DNA of 64,000 bases. It comes from Branchiostoma lanceolatum (Eukaryota; Chordata; Leptocardii; Amphioxiformes; Branchiostomatidae). Made by a program: the position numbers and the translations under genes. The notes beneath the pieces were generated by a model that had not been told where the DNA came from, made no database searches, and saw only the letters and a list, made by a program, of their open reading frames with translations. The DNA lies in assembly GCF_035083965.1 (NCBI RefSeq), contig NC_089732.1, positions 16,843,424-16,907,423 on the forward strand, written 5' to 3'. Below, one piece after another: positions 1 through 22,500 of this stretch (position 1 is the first letter of the stretch; each line of letters opens with the position of its first letter).

Positions 1-1147
1 AATGGAAGGTGCGTTTATCCGAGGTGCAATTAAGTGGCTTCTACTGTATAATATAAAACCTCCAAGATTCAACAGTTAACATGTCCTTGTACATGTAGAT
101 ATGTATACATCTCAATAGACTACCTACAACAAATGCAGAAAAGAGCTTGTTGTACCATCATCTGAAGCAACTGCACTGGGTATTCATATGCGATAAAACA
201 CCTTGTGTATACAGCTCAATTAACTAGAACCCCCCCCCCCCAAAAAAAAAATATTCATATAATGTCCTTGCTAGAACAAATGCAGAAAACAGCTTGTTAT
301 AATACCATCATGGGCAGGAACTACACTGGGTATTCATATGCAATGAAACACCTTAGACTATCAACGTTTACGACATATTTGCCAATTTTTGGCATGTTGA
401 CCACCGTCGGAGGGCAATGAAATTTATTGCTTTTTATTTCGAAATCAGGCGAAAATTAATGATCGCCCTGCTGTCATCCATAAAAATTACTTGCTGTGGC
501 TTAACCGGTAATAATCAATGGTAACATGTAGGTGGTCATGCAGGTTCCTTCATTTCCCAACTGTATTATACAGACTGGCTTATTGATAATGATTTTCCTT
601 CAAGAAATAATGTCATGTAGCAAATATTAACAATATACAGTAAATACAGTGATAAATACTACATCTCAATATTGCTGTTTAATACTTGACCAACACAATA
701 TGGAGAATGTATCATGTCTTCATGGCAGTACCTACTGACTTCCTATAGTAAGGAAGTATACCATACAATTGAAACAATTGATACAAAACTGAAGAAGGTA
801 AAAAGAGCACGAGGTCAAAGGAGGAGGGTTTAGGTTAACAAGTATGTACAAGCAATGTAAAAACTGATTAATCAGCACAGGAGCTTAACATTATAAAACC
901 ATTGTTACAGGATAGAGTGGACAAAATCATTATGACAACTTGTCCTGTATTGTTGTAATAAATGCTATCTTTCGCCATTAAACCAAAATTGTATTTCTCA
1001 TATCTTTTTTTATCAATTTGTCCTTCAGAAAGTATAACAAAATCTTCACCAGGAGTCTTTGGGAACATGTAGGTTTAGAATGACTACACATATATCTATT
1101 TACAATACATAAGCTGTAATCCGCTGCATCAACTGAGTTCTGGACTG
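1..1147. other. HDAC3 3' UTR and downstream flank
   Basis: This stretch lies beyond the HDAC3 stop codon at 1148-1150 (minus strand). The part nearest the stop is presumably HDAC3 3' UTR; I could not fix a poly(A) site. The short open frames here have no family resemblance. The left end holds a pair of direct repeats, listed separately. Confidence 0.5.
128..357. repeat. Two direct copies of an ~80-bp sequence, 147 bp apart
   Basis: The block beginning CAAATGCAGAAAA near 130 and running to about 205 recurs near 277-357. Both copies include the phrase ACTGGGTATTCATATGC. They are separated by a poly-C/poly-A tract. This looks like a small local duplication; no element family was recognised. Confidence 0.7.
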
Positions 1148-12688
<11,541 letters not shown>

Positions 12689-12956
12689 CTTGCAAGACCC
12701 TATACTTGTACCAGAAATATGCCATATAAGTTATTTTCATTTCTAAATGTCATCAAAATGACCCTATATCAAATGATTGTAGTAGTAATATCACTTAGAT
12801 AAAAATTGAAAAGCTTGTAACTGATCTTTATATGTTTAATGTATGTATACTCTTCTTTTATAACTTATCAAATCCTAAACATGTGTTGGATTTGGAAAGG
12901 CTATAGGGTCTTGATACGTGGACTTGTTGGGAGGCACTGAAATATTCATCATCACA
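12689..12956. promoter_or_regulatory. Divergent promoter interval of HDAC3 and GADD45GIP1
   Basis: 268 bp separate the HDAC3 start codon (minus, 12688) from the GADD45GIP1 start codon (plus, 12957), so transcription must start in both directions here or inside 5' UTR. The interval is AT-rich rather than a CpG island. CAAGACCCTATA at 12693-12704 is repeated exactly in inverse as TATAGGGTCTTG at 12902-12913; a third GACCCTATA stands at 12760-12768. These could be shared promoter motifs. No experimental start site is visible. Confidence 0.65.
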
Positions 12957-14873
12957 ATGGCGACCTCCATGGCTCGTGAATTCCCAAGATTAGCTTTTTT
13001 GTGCCATTTCAGGAATCTCAGCCCTTGTCTAGGATCTTCTACGGCTTCAAGATATTCTAGGACACAGAATGACTCTTGTGTGCAAGTGGCGAGATACAGA
13101 GCACCGCCGTTCCCGCTGGACAGGAGCAGATACATACCCGACAAGTCCGACCCCAAAACTCCGGAGTTCCAGAAAACGCTAAAGTTTGACCGTAAACTGT
13201 GGGGCCGACATGGGGAGGCGTCAGGTAGGCTCAGCTGATATTCTTACAACTTTGCGCGGTACTGGAAACTGATAATCTGAGTAGAAGCGAAGATGTAGCC
13301 CGGTAACCATACCGTCGTGAGCTTCCCGGTACGTCTACGGTGTTGTGAGCGTTGGCCGCCGCCCAGTATATTGGAGCAAGCCGGGCAATTTTTACGGGGT
13401 TGGTTTCAATTACCTCCTCATGACAATAGTTAGAAAGGTTGGCTAGAAAGTTAGCCTTTTAGAAAAGGCCATTGCTTAGCAATACTTGGGCCGGTAAAAC
13501 ACCCGTCAGCCCTAAGATGATTTCCTACTAACGATATCCAGGCTGGCAAAGATGATTGAAAGAGAGGGAAAGGGGAAACATTATGAGAGGGGGAGTCATA
13601 TGGGATGGGTGAGGGTCAGCAAAAAGCCAGGATGAAGGAAGAGGGGAGGGAAGGATATGAGTGCCTGTTTCTTAAAATGTAACTTTTTCTACATATAATA
13701 AGCATGCCTAGAAAGTAGAAGTACATTAGTGATCTAGGGAATAAAAGAGGGAGTAGAAGAAGAATAGGGAAGGGAGGTAGAACGATTAGTGGCTAAGTAT
13801 TAGAATAATACACTCTAAGGGCAACAGGTAATACATGTACTGCAATTGTGGTAGGGAAAAATGGAGTGTTCGTGGTGTTTTTTTGTTTGCGATTGAAACA
13901 ATGAAGTGCATGGAGAGAAGACAGAACAAGCAGTCTCATGGTGGTTTTAAATTCGCAGCAAAGAGGTTACTGTGAAATCCCTAATCATTAATGCACCAAG
14001 AAAATGACAACATTTAAAGTAGCTGTTTTATTTTCTCAGGGTTGGACCCATCCATCTGTTGGCCAACCAAAGCAGAGCTTGCAGAGATGCAGGTGGAGGA
14101 GAGAGACTGGAACCCAACATTACAGGAGATGCAGCAGAGCATCGCCATCAAGAGGAGTGCAGAGGAGAGCGATCGCCTAGCCAGGTGGGTTAGACAATCT
14201 CAAAAGACTTTGCTAATCGTTTTTGGCTCTCAGAAGTTACAGCGCCAGTAAAAAAAAGGCTCTTAGATAACAAGTTCTACTGTAATTCACTTTATCTTCA
14301 CGGTAGCATAATTTCACAGTAAAGAAAATTTTCACTGAACTTTAACTTCACAGAACAGATGTGTGAAGGAATAGAAAAATAATTACAACAGTTTTTTCAC
14401 GATGATGATAAGTTCACAGTTCAGAGGTGACTGTGAAAACAGTGAACAGAAAGTTTCAGTGAAAGAAACAAGAATTACAGTATTCTCTACTGTACTGCTC
14501 TTTCAGAGAGAAGCGGATCGCAGCGAACATGGCGAGGATGCCGAAGCTCATCGAGCAAGTTTACGAAGAACGCAGACTGAAGAAAGAACAGCTGGAGGAA
14601 ACCAAGAAAAGTAAGGAGCGCCTGATCGCTCAGGCACGTGAGCGGCTGGGCTACAACGTCCACCCCAGCAGCCCCAAGTTTGTGGCCATGATAGAGGAAA
14701 TAGAGAATGAAGAGAGGAAACAGAAGAAGAAGGCGAAGAGAGCGAAACAGGAGGCGATAAAAGAAGCGTTCAAGGCCGCCATGGCTACAGCTGAGGCCGC
14801 GAAAATACAGGACGGAGCGACGATCAACACGGACATTCCTCTTAAACCTCACAAAAATCAAAGTGATCAATAG
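12957..14873 (+). CDS. GADD45GIP1: GADD45G-interacting protein 1 / mitochondrial ribosomal protein mL64 (CRIF1), 3 exons, 259 aa
   Basis: In animals this protein is mL64 of the large mitoribosomal subunit, near the exit tunnel, and is needed to make mtDNA-encoded proteins. Exons are 12957-13224, 14040-14184 and 14507-14873, GT-AG, with phases joining without a break. The first 45 residues are rich in Arg, Ser and hydrophobics and poor in acids, as expected for a mitochondrial presequence. Family signatures are RKLWGRHGEASG (about residue 78 on), WPTKAELAEMQVEERDWNP (about 96), EKRIAANMARMPKLI, then a long Lys/Glu/Arg coiled coil with ARERLGYNVHPSSPKF. The start is the first Met of the frame compatible with a presequence; its context ACAATGGCGACC resembles the YY1-type start element of housekeeping genes. 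It is a little longer than human (222 aa). It shares its upstream region with HDAC3. Confidence 0.95.
13800..14480. repeat. Copies of a TGGTTTTAAATTCGCAG-type foldback repeat
   Basis: Pieces such as ATGGAGTGTTCGTGGTG (13861) and GGTGGTTTTAAATTCGCAG (13940), plus TTCACAGTTCAGAGGTGACTG (14412), belong to a repeat family in which GCGGTGGTTTTAAGTT and its inverse recur. Other copies are at 26375-26560, 26700-26940, 29640-29780 and 37325-37530. They flank exon 2 of GADD45GIP1. Confidence 0.55.
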
Positions 14874-16526
14874 AAACCAAATATTGATAGAACTTTGTTG
14901 TTTTTTCTTATCATGAGCATGTACTATTAGATATTGAATTGCAGTTTTTGTCAATATTAAAGAAAAACCAAGGTGGTTTTATATATAAAACCTCCTTGGC
15001 AAAACTAGGAAGATTAGTTATTTCATGAAGAATAAGATGATTTTGTAGATGATTTTCATAACTGTGTATATTAATAAACAGTCTTTGAAATACCATAAGT
15101 CTACACATTTATGCAGCCATTACCTGTTTAAGATTTATCTTACCACACATCAGTACCTGTCATTGTGGAGTTGTGGCAAAAAAAAGAAAACTGTTGTAAG
15201 GAAGTCACTCTCTTAAATGCCATGGCTTCTTACTCAAGTTATTGGTCATTTTCAAATAAAAGCCCTCTTACATGTCCTAGCCTTGTTTTGTCATCTTAAT
15301 TAATGTAACTATTTAAAAGTCATTTTTCAACGCAGCATATTTGTAGGTACATGTCCATGCACACCTCATCTGCGTTAATTTAAGAGTAATTTGACAGTAA
15401 GCAAGAAAATGGTATGCTATGCATGGCTTTAAGGATTGTGCTGTTTAAAAGTCTATGTCTTCGCTGGTTAAACAAGTTGCTGTCAAGGCCATAGGTTAAG
15501 AGTTTTCAGTGTCCATGTCTTTCTTTGCTGCCAGCACCTCTAATACTATTCACCTATCATATAACATTCTAGGCGTTGGCCGATTCAAAACGAGCGTCCG
15601 TGAATGCAGGTAACGGTATGGTGTGGTTCATCAGACGGTAAAAGCCACACTTTCTTTGCTAAAATGAGACTTTCATACTTTAAACAACTTGCTTTTGTCT
15701 GGGTCTTTGCACCTATAAATCAAGATCTTGATGGATTTGTCTGAAGCTGGAAATGTCGGTAGTTAAGAGGGTGATACACGCCGTTTTGATTACTAAGACA
15801 TGGTCGTATATACGGAAAAAGTCAATAGTGCAGTCAAAATAGGTCAGATCAAGCATACAAATTTGTCTCCGTTATCGCGACAAGTTGGCTAATCTCCTAC
15901 AGTTCTTCAGAGGAATCAGACTTCTGTGGGAAAAGTAACGAGATTTTTCGAGTTAAAGTTGACCTATTTTCCACTGGGTTTTCTATGATTTCGCCATAGT
16001 TTTCAACCCCAAATACGCACTAGATGGGGATTTCGCGGCACCCGTTAGAGGGTTACGTCTTATCCGATGTATGCAAATATAACTACATTGTACTTAGAAA
16101 TGTGCAAATGTCATTAAATTTCAAGTTGAGCAACAAGTAGTCTGTATCACGCAAACTCCAGCTGTCCGGGGGTTTCTCTCCCCTCCGTGGGTGGATAGCC
16201 GTTACAGGCGGCGGGCGGACACGGGGCTTGGTTGAAACCAGGCTAAGCAACAAGGGGACAGCTGTAGTCCTGTAGATATATTAAGGAGAGTGCTGCAGAA
16301 TGGAGGAAAAAGTTGTAGCTTTGGGGAGAATCGCAGAGAATGATAGAGACGCATGGAGAAGGAAGGAGACTGTATCAGAAAGCTACTATAACCATTCCCG
16401 TACTCATACCCCTTCCAGTGCTCAAATCACGCGCGCCAGTAAGAGCACTGGTTGCAGTACTTCAGTCAGCCGTATAGTGTCGCTTTTGAACCGCAGGCTT
16501 CGTCAACATAATTTTGCAAAAAGAAA
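14874..16526. other. Intergenic: GADD45GIP1 3' UTR and EXOSC3 upstream region
   Basis: After the GADD45GIP1 stop there is an ATTAATAAACAG poly(A)-type signal near 15070. From about 15120 to 16500 I see no protein-coding similarity. The last part should contain the EXOSC3 promoter; the start codon context AAAATGGCGGAC (16523-16534) fits a YY1-type element. Confidence 0.5.
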
Positions 16527-19500
16527 ATGGCGGACTCTGTCGGTAAAGTTGTGATTCCCGGCGACGTTTTATCCGAATTTCGGGCCTCCGAGAAAACGTC
16601 TAAAGTTGCACTTGGCCCCGGACTTAGGCAGGAGGGAGAGGAAGTTCTAGTAACGAAAAGCGGGATCCTCCGTCATAAGGAACCCAACTTATACTGGATA
16701 GACTGCCACCAAAGAAGGGTGAGGACTCGCCGCCAGCACACGTGTTATCTTGTTGTTTACACCAAAGACTTGCATTCTTGTTGTTGAATGGTAGTTTTTC
16801 ACGGGTGGCTGCATGATGGCATGTTAAATTAAGATAATCAGCGGTTGTAGCTTATAGCCTCGAATTATCGAGTTACACGAGCACGAATGCATAACGTTAT
16901 ATATAACATGTGAAATTATGTGTTGGGTGGAGGACTGAAAATATTAATTGGCTATTATTTGTGTTAGACGTGGTTGGTTGGTACTCTTCTCTACTCTTCT
17001 CCTCTCACCTGTGGATATTCATTGTCTCTAGTTTAGATACTTTGCTTTTGCACTAGTAACGTTACTTCTTTCTGTATCTCTAATGTTACATGTATAGCCG
17101 GTATATAAGTATAACCACCCTTCAAAGTAACACACAAGCTTCTGTATCTGAGCCTATGTAGCAAAAATAACAGCCTTTAGTTTAGGCGTAACAGAACAGC
17201 TTTGCAGGTACGCTGCACGACAGCAGCTGGTTACATTACACTGAAAGGCCTGTCACACCTTACCTTTGCACATCTAGCTCTAACTTGAATGAAGCTTATA
17301 AAGCTATCTAATGAGAATGCTCCTACAGTACTTGATGACAATGAATTGACAATACATGTACTTCTATGGAAAAACTCATTTTTGAACATGAGTGTTTGAT
17401 GTAATTTGTCTACAGTACATCCCAGCTAAGGGTGAGGATGTTATCGGTGTCGTGACAGTGAAGTCTGGAGACGTGTTCAGAGTGGACATCGGCGCCACAC
17501 AGCCGGCGACTCTGTCATACCTGGCCTTCGAGGGCGCAACTAAGAGGAACAGACCCAACGTGAAGGTATGGTCACCGTTGTGAATGATAAACAATGGAAG
17601 AAAGGATAAAGGAGTACATGTGGATTAGATTGAAACCTTGCAACTTATAAATTGCAGTTTATGCTTCAAATTAATTTTTGAATGGGTTTGCAGAAAAAGC
17701 TGGCCTCTCCACCAGGCCAGTCCACCAGGTCGGCTTCTCAGATACCCCATTCACACCCCCAGAAACTGTTATACACCAGTGCACCCGTGCCCTCAAGCGG
17801 ATTACATCAATATCACATCCATTATATAACATTAGAAGCTACTATAGTTTCTGGGTGGAGACACTGAATTTTGTGTGAGTGGCCTACTGCTGTGTGCACC
17901 AAGGGTCATAACTAGGGGTGGGTACCGGTACAAAAAATTCAGGTCCGGTCCAGGTCCAGGTCCAGAGGGTCAGGTCCAGGTCCGGACCTGTACCTGTACC
18001 TGATTATAGTAGTGTCGCAGTACATCATATTTTGGAGAGCGAGACACACGCAAAAGTCTCCAAACGTCATGTCTGGAACGATATAGTTTCTTAGGTTTGC
18101 ACTTTGTCTCAAAATTATAATTATACTCTTCTCGCCGTCTGTTTACTATTCCTTTAAGTGTTTCTAGGTATGATTCACAGCTAACGTCTTCGAAAACGAA
18201 GTTAAATCTGCTGTTTTGTATTTTCTTAGACCAGTTATGTGGCCGCCTGGTACTATGAATTTTCTAATCGGTCCATAGGCCAGTCCACTGATTTTTTACG
18301 GACCGGTTTTTTTGGACCGGTCCATTAAGAAATACCGGTTTTGTACCGGTACACGGTACCGGTACCCACCCCTAGTCATAACCAATGTCGCATTAGAGGC
18401 AACATCAGATCAGGTCAGGAAGAATGGAACATCGAGCTGTCATACTGACTTTCAAATTGATGACCTTCAATTTTCCCCTGTGATGTTGCTAGATTTATCT
18501 TAACATTCACTCAACATAGATGAAAATGTAATGGTTAGAATCAAATTTAATCCACATTCACTGTGTCAGGGACCCCGGCAGCATTATAATAAATCAAATA
18601 CTGGATATTACTGACTACATGTACTATTATAATACTATGTATACAATATACTACTAGTACTTGGACCTGCGGTAACCTGAAATATTTGTGGGTAATCTAG
18701 CTTTTGGCTTAGGTTGCCCACTGGGTAACGTGGCTATAAAAAGTATGTTGAGTAGAGCTGTGTACCTAAACAAATTTAGGTACAGGTACATGTACACGGG
18801 TTAAGGTACAGGTACCTGAACCTAAACTACTTGTTTGGAAAATGCTAGATTTTCAATAAGGACAAAAGCATGTTTGAACTGGTAAAAACATAATATTTGA
18901 TTGTGCTAGGTATCTTTTATATGAAAACACGGATGAAAATTTGACTCCAGCCATGCAAATGTGTTTTCTGAGCTTTAGAGTGGCTTTAGAGCACTGCCAC
19001 GGTAATTTCATAGTAATTTTATCTGTCAAAGTGGTCATCCCCTGAGTCAGGTCCAGTACCAATACAGCAGGGTCAGGTATTTTGGACATGTACCTAATTG
19101 ATTGTACCCGGTACAGCTCTAATGTCGAGCCCTGTTACTTCGTAACAAGTAAGCTGGCTTCCCATACAGATGCAAAATTGGCTGACTGAAGTTCTAATGT
19201 TAAAAGTTGGCAATCGATATCTGCATGTAACTTGGCAATATTTTGGTTGTTTGTTATCATGTAATTAGTGCTATAGTGCTAGATGTGCTTTTAGATTTTA
19301 GTATAAGGGATAATAATACCTAAAAAAACAGGCTTGTTGCCTGAGTAGGGGTGGATACCGGTTCGCTGGACCTGATTCGGACCTGTATAACATCCAAGAA
19401 CCAAGTCCAAAAAAACATGAAAGCCAAAACCTGAGTCAAAAAAAAACTGAACAAAGCACTAATATATTTTCCTATTTTGTTTGATGAAAAGTGTTTTGAG

Positions 19501-22500
19501 TCTCCCCTCTTACAAAAAGGCATTTGAAGTAAGTGCAACATTCAAATATCAAATACTGGTTTGTCTTGAAAGTCTTCTTAACAAGAAACTTTTAGTTATG
19601 CATGTCAGTCTTAATTCTCTATGCTTGATATTGGTTTAATAAAACAAAACACGTCAACTAGACAGGATCAGGTCCAGGTTCAGGTACGGACCTGAACCTA
19701 AATCTCTGGACCTAAATCTGGACTTGGACCTTATCAAGCCGAACCGGTATCCACCCCTAGTATGCCTGAGTATTTTTTCCCTGTATAAAAAAAAAACAAG
19801 AGTCCGTAGGACACAATTCTCCGTGAAGTATTTAAAGTGTGTACATTGTGGGTGAGGTGTTTGTTAATCTCCTTTGCTAGTGACCTGCTCAGTTGTAAGA
19901 TAAATGCATGAAATGGATATTGATGTCAGGTGTGAAATCACAGACAATTACTATCCTGGTTTATTTTGTTGTATTTGGCGATTAATTGTGTAGGGATGGG
20001 CCATTATACTGGATAATTGTTAATTATGGCCCCAGACTTAATGGTTTGGTCCACTTTATGTCATCTTTATCATGAAGCACTATTTCTCGATTAGAACCAT
20101 CATTTTGTGATACTTTAGTACCTATGCAGCAACGGAATCGTGGGTTGCATGTGGAGCCAGGTGTGAAAAGTGCACTTCGATAAGCGGTAATTAAAGAATG
20201 AAAAGTATTGACCCACACAAATTGCATCTCTGCACAGTCCAAGTAGTGTTTTAGAGCAAGCAAAGAAAAGTGTTTATTTATCTTTTTCTTTCAATGATGA
20301 ATGAATGAATGATGAATGATGAATGAATGATGAATGATGATGAATGATGAATGATTTTATTGGTAAGGAACTCGCGGGCAAACACACCCGAATTACGTCC
20401 TTATTACATACAGTAGTGTTCAATACAGGAGTGTTCAACCTGCTGAAAAGTACGTTTTCACAGCATGGCACAGATAGGATCTAGAAATTCCGGGAAAAGC
20501 CACAAATTTAGATCTAGATGGCCCCTCTTGATCTATGAAGAGTATCAACGAACCATTCAGCCTTACAAGATGTTTCAAAAATTACAAATATGCAGTAAAT
20601 TCTCTTTCAACAATTCATTGCAGGCATGCCTGATCTATATCTATCAACCTACTAAGTATTTGCAATAAAGAAGGCTAATTTGTATTATCGTAACATTTCA
20701 CGGGAAGGTCAAAGGTCACCGGATCTAACAATCCGGTGAAGCACCCGGAAGTGACACTGTCTCCGGCCGGCGCACACTTTTCTGAGAGACATGTCTCAAC
20801 AATCTTTCATCCCCTGCGTAAACTGTTTACATTGTCACAGACTCCGTATTATAAAATACAAGTGTGGTAAGTTTGAAGGTCCAGAGATTTTCCATTTTCA
20901 CACTGTGCTTAAAAGTGCACCGTCCGTCTCGTGCGCACAAACTAGTATGTGAGCTGCGACTTGACACGGCATACTTAATACACAGACAGGAGGTCACTCT
21001 GCGCATGTTCGCAGCTAAAACTCACAATTCCTGTTGCCGCATTGGTATGTAACTTGGTATATCGTTTGCTAGGTTGCGTGTGGTGATGCACGTTGTCTAT
21101 TTTACAATGTAACAGGGACTATACAATCACAGCAAGTAGGGAATCTTTGTACCCCGTATCTGCCTTAAGTATTGCAGTCAAGCGTAACGGGTTATAACAT
21201 GGTCGCTTTGGCAGGGCAGGGGTCCTTGCCATTAATTATAGGGGTGCAATTACGATATTGCATTGACGTTTAAAGTAGTTACCGTGGAACAAAGACAATG
21301 TGCATCACCACGCCGAACCAGGCAAACAATATGCCAAGTTACACACCAATGCGACGACGGGATCGTGAGTTATAGCTGCGACCGCGCAAACAAAAGCACT
21401 CCCAATACTCCCAGAAGGAGGTCTTCCTCCTTCCCGGAGTAATGAATAAAAACGTGTTTTCTTCTGCCCCCCCCCCCCCCTCCCCAGGTTGGTGACCTTG
21501 TGTTTGCCAAGCTGCTGGTAGCTAATAAGGACATGGAGCCAGAGCTGGTGTGTATCGACTCCGGAGGTCACAGCGCCGGGTACGGGGTCATCCCTGCTGA
21601 CGGAGGCTTCATGTTTCACTCTTCACTCAACCTCGTCAGGAAGTGAGTTGTAAATGGATCAATTAGTATGGTTAATTTTGACCCATGTATGCTCCAAGCA
21701 GAGGTTTTGGTCTGGGGGCTAGTACATTTGTAGTGGCTGTGATTTCTTACAACTGCCTGCTAGCCCCCTGATCTAAACCTTTGCTTGGAGAATAGGATCC
21801 AGGGCTGTCTCCAGTCAAAGGAACCATCCCTCCATCCCGGGACGGAAATTTGCTTGCTGTTATGGAAAAAATTCCATCCCTTTCAAAACGTCATGACATG
21901 AAATTGTTGAAAACATATTTTGATGAGCTGATAATTATTGATTCAACAATGAAAATTAACAAGATGGACTCCCAAAAAAATGAGTGAGGAGAACAAAAGT
22001 TAAACCTGGAGATAGCCCTGCTTAGATTACACCTGGTGTGAGTGGATCAAACCTTGCAGTATGGTGTTACTCTTAGGCAGCTTGAACCTACTGTACAAAA
22101 CACCATATCGAACGAATAGAAGACCCATAGAACCCCCTGTTCTATTCAGCCCACCTCCGTCAAAAACAGCGTTGGCAGGGCAGAAATGGCACGTGTAAAG
22201 TAGGGTACGTATATCTGGGACAGGTTTTCCACTGTATTGGTTGAATGCATGCTCAGAACAAAAACGAATTTAAAAAGAAAATAGATTGGTCACTCAAGGA
22301 GAGGAAGCTTGTACCACATGCTGACTAATACTAAAGTCCGCTAGCGAAGAGTTTCGTCTCTTCAGTTACAGTACTGGTGTGTGAAACTGGTTAACTTTAA
22401 AGGAAACAGGGAAGTAAAATGATGCATTTTAATTCTTAGTTACTAAATACCATGCAGCTGTTATGCATGCAGTCAATACAGTGGGAACCCTGTCACAGAT

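Noticed and set aside
16300-16554. 84-residue open frame overlapping the EXOSC3 start
   Set aside because: It has no family resemblance, is in another frame, and its end overlaps the supported EXOSC3 exon 1.
17638-17878. Short overlapping plus-strand frames after EXOSC3 exon 2
   Set aside because: They lie inside intron 2, do not continue the S1 domain and have no recognisable similarity.
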